NCBI GenBank assembly: GCA_039933315.1 | Contig: JBDTOI010000018.1 | Span: forward strand, 1-35,305 | Reading direction: 5' to 3' | DNA length: 35,305 nt | Origin: DASXRU01 sp039933315 | GTDB lineage: Bacteria > Acidobacteriota > Blastocatellia > Pyrinomonadales > Pyrinomonadaceae | Part shown: positions 17,860-26,092 of the stretch, in pieces | Layout of the letters: each line of letters starts with the position of its first letter | How positions within the stretch are numbered: the first letter of the stretch is position 1 | Program-made: the position numbers and the translations under genes | Notes under the pieces: model-generated | What the model was told of the DNA's origin: nothing | The model's database searches: none | What the model saw: the letters and a program-made list of their open reading frames with translations, nothing else

Positions 17860-18915
17860 TTACCAGATCCTGTTTGGCGCGCCCGGGTTAGTCGCGCAGC
17901 CGGGAATTCGTGTAATTAAGAGGGCTACCGACACGCTCAGCATGGGAGCAGCGAAGTCGAATATTGGTCGCGCTACGTTTGGTCCTACTCCCTTGTAGAG
18001 TCCGAGAGCCAGCGCCCCCAACGCGGCGGCAGCTGCTGCGAATACCCATTCGCGCGGGAGGGACCGCAATCGCCACACACCAAACGGTATTAAAAAGGCA
18101 AACACGTACCAGAAGCTCGGGCTCAAAAGGCTATCAACCACCCTTGTAAGATAGCCAGTCCCGGGATCTAGTACCTCAATCTGCCACGGCCATCTGAGAT
18201 ACCCGGAAATAACTGATTGGAGAACGGTGACGGTTGCCAGTCCAACGACCCCTACTGAGATCGGCCACCAGAGTTGTGATCGATAACGTGGCGCACGCCG
18301 GAACAGGATAAACCACCATGCGATCGCAAACAGCGCTGCCAGGGGAACGAACGTCTCCTTGGTCAGCGCGCCCAGGAGGGCCCATAAAGGCAAGAGCCAC
18401 CACCTGTTCGTCAACAACGAGAACGTCAGTGCCAGGGCGAGACAGGCTTCACCTGAGTCGATCATACCGGCCAGTTGCAGGTGCGGAATGGCGAGACTCG
18501 AAAGATACAGCAGGGCGCTTAGAATAGCTGTGCTCAGATCGCCGATGACACGAAACGCGATGACTACCAGCAACGACGCCGAGGTTGCGCAAAATATTGA
18601 ATTCGCAATTAACAGGGCCAACAAGGCCGCCCGCTCCGGACCCAGGCGTCCTTTTGCGAGCCAGTAAAAAGGCCGGGCCACATAAGGAACCATGATGCGA
18701 AATCTGGAGTCGCGAGCCATGACCGGTTCACCGGCCACGAGTCTGGTGTAGATGAGGGAATCAGACAGACTGGCAATCTGGCGCGGATCGTAACGTGACA
18801 CCGCGGCATAACCGAGGCCCAAGGTAATGAGAAAGAAAAGCACCCACCGAAGAACAAGACTACCTGCTCCATCACTCCGGGGAGGACCTGTGTCCGCGTC
18901 TTCAGTCTTATTCAT
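17860..18915 (-). CDS. Unknown polytopic membrane protein
   Basis: Not recognised with confidence. A protein of 351 residues with a hydrophilic N-terminus and about eight to nine membrane segments. The first extramembrane loop (YDPRQIASLSDSLIYTRLVAG, then RFRIMVPYVARPFYWLAKG) resembles the loop in GT-C-fold glycosyltransferase-like membrane proteins, where an acidic residue and a VP-ARP motif follow the first helix. A second notable motif is LGALTKETFVPLAALFAIAWW. I chose ATG at 18915 because a longer reading from 18993 would run 55 bp into the dioxygenase gene. It lies 22 bp after tryptophan dioxygenase and 9 bp before the CoA ligase, so it is in the catabolic operon. That position would also suit a transport role, but nothing in the sequence shows one. 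Confidence 0.65.
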   Translation of the reverse strand: MNKTEDADTGPPRSDGAGSLVLRWVLFFLITLGLGYAAVSRYDPRQIASLSDSLIYTRLVAGEPVMARDSRFRIMVPYVARPFYWLAKGRLGPERAALLALLIANSIFCATSASLLVVIAFRVIGDLSTAILSALLYLSSLAIPHLQLAGMIDSGEACLALALTFSLLTNRWWLLPLWALLGALTKETFVPLAALFAIAWWFILFRRAPRYRSQLWWPISVGVVGLATVTVLQSVISGYLRWPWQIEVLDPGTGYLTRVVDSLLSPSFWYVFAFLIPFGVWRLRSLPREWVFAAAAAALGALALGLYKGVGPNVARPIFDFAAPMLSVSVALLITRIPGCATNPGAPNRIW

Positions 18916-18937
18916 TGGCAGGGTAAGGGCGCGACGA

Positions 18938-19816
18938 TTATCCTGGCTCTTCTTCGATCTTAGCGGAGGTGAAAGGGCAGCCAACCTCGCCACTTGACGC
19001 GCCCAGATATGTTCTTGCTTCCCAGATCTCGGGAAAGAATCTCTTAGTCAGGGTTGTGCGTAGATAACCAATGCCCTCCGAGCCGCCGGTGCCCCGCTTC
19101 GCGCCCACCATTCGCTCTACCATCTTGATATGGTGGGATCGCCATAACGAAAACCATTCGTCGTGCTCCAGCAGAGCTTCGGCCAGGTCAAATTCTTCAG
19201 CATTCTTTTCAAACGCCGAGAGAATATCGCGAACAGCGCGGACTCGCTTGCCATAAGGCCGGCGGCGCTCTTTTTCATCAACGACCGCATCATCACCAGG
19301 GGCATCGAACCCACGCCGGCGTAAGGTGGCGTAAAACATATCACCCAGCGATGGCGCCTGCATGCGCGCCTGGAGACGGGCGTGGGCGAACTCATCTGCT
19401 TCGAACTCGCGCAGGACGGCGGCATCCTTCAACCCGGAAGAGAATTCAATCTCGCGAAACTGCATCGATTGGAAGCCACTGGCCGGATTCAGTTCTTCGC
19501 GAAATCCGAGAAAATTGACCGGGGTCATCGTCTCCAGGATATGAATCTGCGTCACCAGGAGTTTTTCAATTTCGACGACGCGCCGCAAGGCGCGCGTGGC
19601 GGTGGGAACCCGGTCCTCTTCCAGGAGGCGGACGGTAGCGTCTATCTCATGAAGAATCTGTTTGAACCAAAGTTCGTAGGCCTGGTGAACAGTTATGAAA
19701 AGAAGTTCGTCGTGGTGCGCCGGATCGGAAAGCAGGCTTTGCAGCTCAATCAATTCCGGTACGCGAAGGTATTTGTTGTAAGAGAGCGGTGCGTTCCTGC
19801 CGTAGTCTTCAGCCAT
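18938..19816 (-). CDS. kynA: Tryptophan 2,3-dioxygenase
   Basis: A cytosolic heme enzyme that opens the indole ring of L-tryptophan to N-formylkynurenine, the first step of the kynurenine route. At 292 residues the length suits bacterial TDO. Typical segments are PLSYNKYLRVPELIELQ, FITVHQAYELWFKQILHE, ETMTPVNFLGFREELNPASGFQS, and the region WRSHH-IKMVERMVGAKRGTGGSEG, where H229 is the expected axial heme ligand and GTGGS is in the active-site loop. The start is ATG at 19816; the upstream in-frame GTG at 19861 would translate a palindromic repeat. That repeat ends only four bases before the ATG, leaving no Shine-Dalgarno. It follows kynureninase in one apparent operon. Confidence 0.95.
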   Translation of the reverse strand: MAEDYGRNAPLSYNKYLRVPELIELQSLLSDPAHHDELLFITVHQAYELWFKQILHEIDATVRLLEEDRVPTATRALRRVVEIEKLLVTQIHILETMTPVNFLGFREELNPASGFQSMQFREIEFSSGLKDAAVLREFEADEFAHARLQARMQAPSLGDMFYATLRRRGFDAPGDDAVVDEKERRRPYGKRVRAVRDILSAFEKNAEEFDLAEALLEHDEWFSLWRSHHIKMVERMVGAKRGTGGSEGIGYLRTTLTKRFFPEIWEARTYLGASSGEVGCPFTSAKIEEEPG

Positions 19817-19820
19817 AAGA

Positions 19821-19880
19821 GTGGCACAGACTTCAGTCTGTGATTGTGTTTGGAGAGACACAGACTAAAGTCTGTGCCAC
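19821..19880. repeat. REP-like inverted hairpin pair before kynA
   Basis: Two hairpins with the same stem face each other: CACAGACT/AGTCTGTG at 19825-19842 (loop TC) and at 19859-19876 (loop AA). Each has a GTGG foot pointing outward (19821-19824 on plus, 19877-19880 on minus). The two arms are also inverted copies of one another. A third copy of the same hairpin lies at 29902-29923. The element fills almost all of the 71-bp gap between kynureninase and tryptophan dioxygenase. Confidence 0.9.
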
Positions 19881-19887
19881 CTTCTTT

Positions 19888-21075
19888 TCAGAATGCAGCC
19901 CCTGCAGCTTCGTTGACGGCATAAGCCTGCGTGTCGCGGATGGTTTTCAACTCGCCGATTACGTGGGCCACCTCGTCATCACTGGTGTAGAAATGCGGCG
20001 AGATGCGCACCCCGGCTCCAGGGCGATAATCAACAATCACTTCCCTGCGCACTAGTTCCCTGGTAACGGCGGCGGCATGCTCAACGGCAATCGTTACCGT
20101 GCCGCCGCGTTGGGCCGGGTCGCGCGGGCTGGTCACGCGAAAGCCTGCTTCTTCGGCCAAGTCGATCAGCATGCTCGTTTGCCTCGTGCTCTTTTCGCGA
20201 ATCGCCGCGACGCCAATATCATTGATGATCTTATAGCCACTCTGGGCCGCGTACAGCGCCGGGATTGGCGGCGAGCCGTGCAGGAAGCGCGTGATGTCCG
20301 GCGCATATCGAAGCCTGGTATCAAACGCAAATGGTTCTTCGTGGGCCATCCAGCCCGTGGTCTTCGGCTGAAACTTTGTGATCAAATCGGGGCGCACATA
20401 AAGATAACCAGCCCCCGGACCACCGCAGAGCCACTTCACCGAACCGCCGGTAGCGAAATCAACATTCAGGTCTTTAACATTGAAGGGGACGGTGCCGGCC
20501 GATTGATAGACATCGAGGACAACCATCGCGCCGACTTCATGCGCTCGTTCGGTGATCGCTTTTGCGTTTTGCAGAAATCCGCTCTTGTAAAGCACATGCG
20601 AGATTGGCACCAGCAGTGTCTGCTCGTCGATTGCCGCCAGCATGCGATCCAGGTTGACGGTGGTGCCGTCGTCCGACTTTACGGTCTCGACACGCAAGTT
20701 TCCGTTGCGGGCATGCGCTTCGTAAACATACATGACCGTGGGAAAGTTCAGCTCCGAATAGACTATCTTGTTCCTTTGTGGGGTCGGATCGAAACACGAA
20801 AGGATCAGAGATTGGCAGGTCGACACATTCTGGTGCATCACCACCGTGCGGGGATCGGCGCCGATGATCCGGGCTACTTCGTTGCCGACCGTGACCGGCA
20901 TTTCCCACCAGCCTTCGGCCCAGGCACGCACACCTCGCGTGGCCCACGTTTCCGCGTATTCCTGCATGCGCGAATAGGTTTCGCGCGGCATGGCTCCCAG
21001 GCTGTGCGAGATCAAGTACACAGCCTTATCAAGAATGGGAAACTCGCTGCGCCATTTTAGCAGGGCATCAGTCAA
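19888..21075 (-). CDS. kynU: Kynureninase-like PLP enzyme
   Basis: A fold-type I, class V aminotransferase-family enzyme of 395 residues. In this setting it should hydrolyse kynurenine to anthranilate plus alanine. Features are an N-terminal substrate-loop motif YLISHSLGAMPR (compare CGNSLG in kynureninases), MHQNVS near residue 80, the PLP-phosphate/pyridine aspartate in VVLDVYQSAG, the Schiff-base lysine K214 in GGSVKWLCGGPGAGYLYV, and a C-terminal YRPGAGVRISPHFY typical of kynureninases. Some class V cysteine desulfurase or aminotransferase relatives look similar, so the assignment rests partly on its place next to tryptophan dioxygenase and the aryl-CoA ligase. It lies 80 bp after the kinase gene in the same direction. 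Confidence 0.8.
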   Translation of the reverse strand: MTDALLKWRSEFPILDKAVYLISHSLGAMPRETYSRMQEYAETWATRGVRAWAEGWWEMPVTVGNEVARIIGADPRTVVMHQNVSTCQSLILSCFDPTPQRNKIVYSELNFPTVMYVYEAHARNGNLRVETVKSDDGTTVNLDRMLAAIDEQTLLVPISHVLYKSGFLQNAKAITERAHEVGAMVVLDVYQSAGTVPFNVKDLNVDFATGGSVKWLCGGPGAGYLYVRPDLITKFQPKTTGWMAHEEPFAFDTRLRYAPDITRFLHGSPPIPALYAAQSGYKIINDIGVAAIREKSTRQTSMLIDLAEEAGFRVTSPRDPAQRGGTVTIAVEHAAAVTRELVRREVIVDYRPGAGVRISPHFYTSDDEVAHVIGELKTIRDTQAYAVNEAAGAAF

Positions 21076-21155
21076 ACCTATTATCCTCCAAAAAGAATCG
21101 GTTTATTCTAGACTGAGGCGTGCTCAGATGAAAGCTGTCCCTGACTGAGGAGTAA

Positions 21156-23954
21156 TTAAAGGATAGCGGTGTCGTCTCCGAGGACGGACCCGACGTATTG
21201 ATTACTGCTGTCATATTCACGAAGCGCGGGAATTAATTCCCGTTGCAATTTTTCCGCCCCCTGATAACGTTCCACACTATCCTTAGCCAGACATTTCTGT
21301 AAGACCCGGTCCAGCCGGCGGGCGACTTTTGAATTACCAGGGAGCTGAAATGAGTTGTGAAGTATCTGGGTCAGGACTTCATTGTGGGTCTTTCCGGGAA
21401 ATGGTCTTGCTCCTGTAATCGCTTCCACTGCCATCACGCCTATTGAGAAAAGGTCGCTGCGATCGTCGACGACGCCACCGGTGAGTTGTTCTGGCGACAT
21501 GTAGCCGCAGGTGCCCATTACAGTACCAGGGGCCGTGAAGTAAACTGTCGGACTTTGGGAGTCAGGTGCAGCCTGCAGAATCTTCGCCAATCCGAAATCC
21601 AATATGAGAACCTGCTCCTGTTGCCCTTTGCCCGGGACAATCAGAATATTCTCCGGCTTCAGATCGCGATGGATGATGCCGGCGGCGTGTGCGGCCTTCA
21701 GTCCTTCCAGCATCTGATCGAACCAATCAGCCGCCAGCCTTGGAGAAACTGATCCCCGTTCGACTATAGTGCGGAGTGTTTCCCCGTGGGCCAGTTCCAT
21801 CACCAGATAGGCGCCTTCGGTGGAAATGACGCCGTAATCGTGGATCGCGATAATGTTTGGGTGATTTAGGCGCGCGGATGCTTGCGCTTCGCGCTCGAAT
21901 CGGCCGAGCGCCTGGCGATTCCCGAACATGCTGCCAATCAAGACCTTGACGGCGACTTTGCGATTTAGGCGCGTGTCCAGAGCCTCGTAAACAGCACCCA
22001 TACCCCCCTTGCCGATGAGCTTGTCCAAACGATATCTGGAGTCTATGGTGCGCTCGACCGGCACAGTGAGAGTCAATTGACTGTTATCCACTGGGCAAAC
22101 CTCCGTTATGCGGTCGTAACAGGTACCGCACGCCGGACACTCTTTCAGCAAATTGAAATTCTGCGCATCAATTCGCGCCAGCACCTGATGCTTAATCCTC
22201 TGCTCGTGCTCCACGCGTTCCTTCAGCCGCACATTCTCATAAGCGAGCGCGATTTGATCTGCCAGGGTCTCCAGCAGTTCACGATCACTCTTCGTGTATG
22301 GCACTTCAGATTTCTTGGGACCCAGCAGAAGTAGCCCCGCCAGTCGTTCATCCGTGCCGGTCATCGGCACCATCAAACTGGTGCCCAGGTTGGTGAGCCA
22401 ATCTTTCTCGCTTTGCGGCAAGTTGTTTTTTAGCGGCAGAGGAAACTCCTGCGCGCTGCCGCAGTCTTCCATGAAGCGCAGCAGGCGAAAGTCTTCGGGA
22501 ATGCGCAGCTCCCGCGAAGTGCCACCTGACGAGTAGCCGAGTGAGAAGTCGCGTTTCTCCTCATCGCGATAAAACAGATAAATGTGCTCAGGATGCAGGG
22601 CGGAATCCACCTTGCTGCTGACCAGCCTGGCCATGTCACCAATCGAGTCGGATTTTCTAACTTCGTCAATCAGGCCATGCAGAATTTCGTCCTGTTTATA
22701 TTGTTCGCGGAAGAATTTCCGATCAATCCAATTAGTTAGTCGCTTGCGAAACAACAAGCTGATTGACACCGTCACAAAGAGCAAAAGATAGAAGTAGATT
22801 GAATTGCGGAACAGTATTTCGGAAAGAGTCCGCTGCGGATTGGCGGCGGCGGTCAGAACAATGCCAATCAATGGCAGCGCCAGCAGGATACGCAGGGCAT
22901 TCTTGGCGAATAGATACTGCACGCTGCGGCGAATGATTAGGCGGACGGGAATTACGCGGTGACGCACAATCGCGTAAGCCCATGCCGGCGGCACCAGCAG
23001 GAACCCCACCCAGCCCAGCACATCTAACCAGGCCCATTGGCCGGTACTCCCCAAAGGCGGCACTCCGTTTATCAACCGGAAAACCGTGTACGCCAGGTAA
23101 GGCACCGCGGCCACGAAGAATGCGCCCATCACGACGCGGACTCTTCGACGCGCCACCTGATCAGAATGCTGGTACTGGTTTATCATCAACAGCAACCCGG
23201 CAAATACGCTGAGAGACACAACCACCCCGTGAAGCCACGGAATCTTCAACGCCATGAGAACCGGTGTGCAGAAAATCAGAAATGGCAGATAGATGTACCA
23301 CTCCAGCCGCGGGTAACGTTTCAGCAACGGTGAGCGGTCAGGAAAGACCAGGCAGAAGTGAAGGAAGAGTGGGAAAGAAGGATTGTTGTCAATAAACGCC
23401 CCTAGCTGTATCAGCGCAGCGAGCCACCACGGCTGATTCGAAGTGCCGGGAAAAGCGGTAACCACCGTGCCAAAGAGCAAGGCTAGAATCAGCGGTTGCT
23501 TGTCATAGGGTTTGAGCAGAAATAGGGCCAGCCCGGTTGAGAGAAAAATCGCGGGCAGGAGGACGCATTCAAGAACCACATCAGCCCACCAACTGAGGGG
23601 CGGGCGCACTGTGCGCAAGGTGAATGTTTCCTGCTGTGCTGCGCGGCGGACGAGAACTTTGTAGGAGGCTTCGGGCGCCATCCGGTGAAAGATCTCCGTG
23701 ACATCAACAGGGCTTAGCGGCGCGATATCATTAAGCGCAACGAGCTCATCGCCAATTCGAAGCGCCTTAGCCGGCCCGTTCTCAATTACATTGTTAATGA
23801 ATAGCCGTCCATCGGTCGCAGCGACTGCCCAACCAGTTGCGTAAATATTCGTACGGCTGTGCTGCGTGAAGAAGATATAAGCACTCGCCGTGGCATAGGC
23901 GAACATCACTGCGAAGTAGAGGCTGACGAGAATGACACGCTTTGGGATCTTCAT
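21156..23954 (-). CDS. Membrane Ser/Thr protein kinase with PDZ, GAF and zinc-ribbon parts
   Basis: A 932-residue sensor kinase. After a first membrane helix there is a PDZ-like domain (about 40-118, LFINNVIENGPAKALRIGDELVAL), then about eight membrane segments (120-400). A GAF-like domain follows (about 420-575) with a short coiled coil (ENVRLKERVEHEQRIKHQ). A Cys4 zinc ribbon has C606, C609, C612 and C620. The C-terminal Hanks-type kinase (641-905) has glycine loop GKGGMGAVY at 648-656, VAVKVL, catalytic HRD at 762-764 (HRDLKPEN), DFG at 786-788 and GYMSPEQ, so it should be active. The architecture resembles acidobacterial sensor kinases. It precedes kynureninase by 80 bp on the same strand, so it may regulate, or be co-expressed with, tryptophan catabolism. 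Confidence 0.9.
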   Translation of the reverse strand: MKIPKRVILVSLYFAVMFAYATASAYIFFTQHSRTNIYATGWAVAATDGRLFINNVIENGPAKALRIGDELVALNDIAPLSPVDVTEIFHRMAPEASYKVLVRRAAQQETFTLRTVRPPLSWWADVVLECVLLPAIFLSTGLALFLLKPYDKQPLILALLFGTVVTAFPGTSNQPWWLAALIQLGAFIDNNPSFPLFLHFCLVFPDRSPLLKRYPRLEWYIYLPFLIFCTPVLMALKIPWLHGVVVSLSVFAGLLLMINQYQHSDQVARRRVRVVMGAFFVAAVPYLAYTVFRLINGVPPLGSTGQWAWLDVLGWVGFLLVPPAWAYAIVRHRVIPVRLIIRRSVQYLFAKNALRILLALPLIGIVLTAAANPQRTLSEILFRNSIYFYLLLFVTVSISLLFRKRLTNWIDRKFFREQYKQDEILHGLIDEVRKSDSIGDMARLVSSKVDSALHPEHIYLFYRDEEKRDFSLGYSSGGTSRELRIPEDFRLLRFMEDCGSAQEFPLPLKNNLPQSEKDWLTNLGTSLMVPMTGTDERLAGLLLLGPKKSEVPYTKSDRELLETLADQIALAYENVRLKERVEHEQRIKHQVLARIDAQNFNLLKECPACGTCYDRITEVCPVDNSQLTLTVPVERTIDSRYRLDKLIGKGGMGAVYEALDTRLNRKVAVKVLIGSMFGNRQALGRFEREAQASARLNHPNIIAIHDYGVISTEGAYLVMELAHGETLRTIVERGSVSPRLAADWFDQMLEGLKAAHAAGIIHRDLKPENILIVPGKGQQEQVLILDFGLAKILQAAPDSQSPTVYFTAPGTVMGTCGYMSPEQLTGGVVDDRSDLFSIGVMAVEAITGARPFPGKTHNEVLTQILHNSFQLPGNSKVARRLDRVLQKCLAKDSVERYQGAEKLQRELIPALREYDSSNQYVGSVLGDDTAIL

Positions 23955-24458
23955 AAGCGGTAGTGTGCGGGGACTGGGCGCGTCGGGCGCGGAATGATGC
24001 GTACGACGCGAATCCTATCAGAGTTAACGGCGAGCATCTACCAGTTTCTCTGCATCTCTAATCCATATCCAATGTCGGCAGAGAACTTGAAGAATGTTCG
24101 TCGCCTGACGCTTTCGCTAACCAATCGTGGTCGCGTTCATGGTGATCAACTTTGCCCAAAGGCCAGGAACGGTCCAGTCCGCGAAGCGGACAAATGGAAG
24201 TAGCCCAGCACCTTCAGTGCTGGGATCTCTTTCGGTAAGGCCACGCAGTCTGTGTAACGGACGGCTGAAATCAAAGAAAAGGGGGGTGCCGCTGAGGGAT
24301 ATTCAGCCGCCCGCTTTACGGGCTGGAGTTCTTTGGGGCGGTCGTTTCCCAGCACTGAAGTGCTGGGCTACTTTCATTCGTCCGCTTCGCGGGCTGTCTG
24401 AGGTCTTTTTGTGCAAAGCCATCGCTGTCGGTTCTCATGGTAGAGTGACGTTGCTGTC
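23955..24458. other. Divergent 504-bp gap between kinase and OYE genes
   Basis: This region should contain promoters for the minus-strand kinase and the plus-strand OYE-like gene. About 220 bp of it (24176-24394) is a MITE/BIME-like element. Reading frames crossing it are products of that repeat. No transcription-factor site is recognised. Confidence 0.5.
24176..24394. repeat. MITE/BIME-like element with about 48-bp inverted ends
   Basis: The ends (about 24176-24225 and 24347-24394) are near-perfect inverted repeats. Each contains two hairpins: a GTCCGC-type one (GTCCGC-GAA-GCGGAC at 24177-24191) and CCCAGCAC/GTGCTGGG (24204-24224 and 24348-24367). The second is preceded on its own strand by GTAG (24200-24203 on plus, 24368-24371 on minus). 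The interior carries a further palindrome (CGGCTGAA at 24262-24269 with TTCAGCCG at 24302-24309) and no coding capacity. The layout matches REP elements in inverted pairs. Confidence 0.85.
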
Positions 24459-25931
24459 ATGTGGAAGTTTCCTAAACCAATTAAGCACTCAATTCTGGAC
24501 ACCCATTGGCCCACCGCCGCAGAGGCGGCGCATTCACTTCTGTTGCAACCAATAAATATCGGTAATATTAAACTGGAAAGCCGTACCTGGGTGCCGGCCA
24601 TGGTTCCGTGGCGGGCCACCGAAGACGGATTTGTAACTCAGCAGAACCTTGATTGGTATCGTCGCTTTGCTGAGGGGCAACCCGGAGCTCTGGTGGTCGA
24701 AGCCACCGGCGTCAGAGACATCCCCAGCGGCCCACTGCTTCGCATCGGTCACGATCGCTTCATTCCGGGCTTGCAGAAGCTGGTTGAAACTGTGCGCGAG
24801 GCCAGTGGCGGTCATGCGCGTTTGTTTATTCAAATCCTGGACTTCCTCGCGATCAAGCGCCGGCCGGACCCGGAGAAGTTTTTCGCGCGTTTTCTGGCGC
24901 TGACCCAACGTCACCGAGAGGCCCTGGCCGAGGTGACGCAGGATAAGAGTTGGTTGAAGGCAGACGATGAGAGGCTGCGCGCCTTTCTTAAAGATGCCTC
25001 CGACGACACTGTGGGTTCCGTGCTTGATGAGCGCGAATTGGAATCGTTGCGCCTGGGCTACCGCGAGCGCGTCACTGACACTCATCTACCGCACATCGCG
25101 GAACTCCCGCAAACACTGCCTAAGATTTTTGCCGACGCGGCGTGGCGAGCCCGCGAAGCGGGCTTTGATGGCGTTGAACTGCATTACGCACATGCGTACA
25201 CGATGGCCGGTTTCCTCAGTGCTTTGAACACACGCGCGGATAGTTATGGAGGAAGCAGGGAGAATCGCGCGCGTCTGCCTTTGGAAGTCTATCGCGCCGT
25301 TCGCCAGCGGGTAGGCGATGATTACGTTGTGGGTGTTCGTTTCCTGGCTGACGAAGTGATTGACGGAGGAAACAGAGTTGAAGATGCGATGTACTTTGGA
25401 GTTGCGTTTGCCAAAGCCGGGTTTGATTTTCTTTCGCTTTCAAAAGGCGGAAAGTTTGAGGACGCCCAGCAACCAAAGGTGGGCGAAGCGGTTTATCCTT
25501 ACACCGGCCGCAGCGGTTACGAATGCATGCCGACTACGCTTTCGGATGAACGCGGACCGTTCGGCCGTTCGGTGCCGCTGGTCGCCGCCATCAAACGCGC
25601 GGTTAACACTGCCGGGTTCCACACTCCAGTAGTCGCGACGGGCGGCCTTACAACCTTCGAACAAGCGGAAGCTATTCTCCGGCAGGGTGAGGCCGACATT
25701 GCCGGGCTGGCGCGGCAGGCCCTGGCAGATCCGGACTGGTTTCTAAAAGTTAAGCTGGGCCGCGGTTCCGACATTCGCCGCTGCACATATACGAACTACT
25801 GCGAGGCGCTGGACCAGGCGCACAAACAAGTCACGTGCAAACTGTGGGATAGAAAGGAATTGGATGAGCCGGGGGTTTCATTGGCTGCGGATGGGCGGCG
25901 CCGGTTGCTGGCGCCGAAAAGGCAGGTCTAA
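24459..25931 (+). CDS. Old-Yellow-Enzyme reductase, probable half of 2-aminobenzoyl-CoA monooxygenase/reductase
   Basis: An FMN-dependent TIM-barrel oxidoreductase of the NADH:flavin oxidoreductase/OYE family, 490 residues. It starts the barrel at LLLQPINIGNIKLESRTWVPAM. The active-site HYAHAY motif (242-247) and FLSALNTRADSYGGSRENR match the family's HxAHGYL...NxRxDxYGGSxENR, and the FMN phosphate motif reads VVATGGL then ADIAGLARQALADPDW. There is an unusual charged insert around 140-210. The C-terminus has three cysteines (CTYTNYC..., then C eleven residues later) but not the CxxCxxxC pattern of the 4Fe-4S reductases. In A. evansii-type 2-aminobenzoyl-CoA monooxygenase/reductase an OYE-like domain is the reductase part; here it would be a separate protein. 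It is convergent with the FAD monooxygenase. Confidence 0.75.
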   Translation: MWKFPKPIKHSILDTHWPTAAEAAHSLLLQPINIGNIKLESRTWVPAMVPWRATEDGFVTQQNLDWYRRFAEGQPGALVVEATGVRDIPSGPLLRIGHDRFIPGLQKLVETVREASGGHARLFIQILDFLAIKRRPDPEKFFARFLALTQRHREALAEVTQDKSWLKADDERLRAFLKDASDDTVGSVLDERELESLRLGYRERVTDTHLPHIAELPQTLPKIFADAAWRAREAGFDGVELHYAHAYTMAGFLSALNTRADSYGGSRENRARLPLEVYRAVRQRVGDDYVVGVRFLADEVIDGGNRVEDAMYFGVAFAKAGFDFLSLSKGGKFEDAQQPKVGEAVYPYTGRSGYECMPTTLSDERGPFGRSVPLVAAIKRAVNTAGFHTPVVATGGLTTFEQAEAILRQGEADIAGLARQALADPDWFLKVKLGRGSDIRRCTYTNYCEALDQAHKQVTCKLWDRKELDEPGVSLAADGRRRLLAPKRQV

Positions 25932-25936
25932 CTTTA

Positions 25937-26089
25937 CTATCCACAGATTACGCAGATTACACAGATTAGGAGATAGAGCTGGAACAGTAGAAGCAACCGG
26001 CTACGCGAGACCAGTGGCCTCTGACCTCGGCCCTCTGACAGTCTGACCTCTGCTCTTTGTTCTGTGTAATCTGCGTAATCTGTGGATAG
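25937..26089. repeat. Perfect 29-bp inverted repeat between convergent genes
   Basis: Positions 25937-25965 and 26061-26089 are exact reverse complements over 29 bases, separated by 95 bases. The arms contain a 9-bp periodic CAGATTA motif (three copies on the left). The element fills the gap between the OYE-like and monooxygenase stops and could end both transcripts. The spacer holds CTCTGAC direct repeats. No coding signal is seen. Confidence 0.9.
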
Positions 26090-26092
26090 AAA

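Noticed and set aside
19821..19842. Sigma54 promoter suggested by TGGCAC
   Set aside because: The downstream TTGC element at the needed spacing is missing and the sequence is explained by the repeat.
19817..19861. Longer tryptophan dioxygenase start at GTG 19861
   Set aside because: It would translate the palindromic element; homologues begin near the ATG at 19816.
20077..21060. Long plus-strand frame opposite kynureninase
   Set aside because: It is the antisense of a clear PLP enzyme; its composition reflects the coding strand's codon bias.
24127..24555. Reading frame across the MITE-like element
   Set aside because: It runs through inverted repeats and overlaps the OYE start in another frame; no homology signal is visible.
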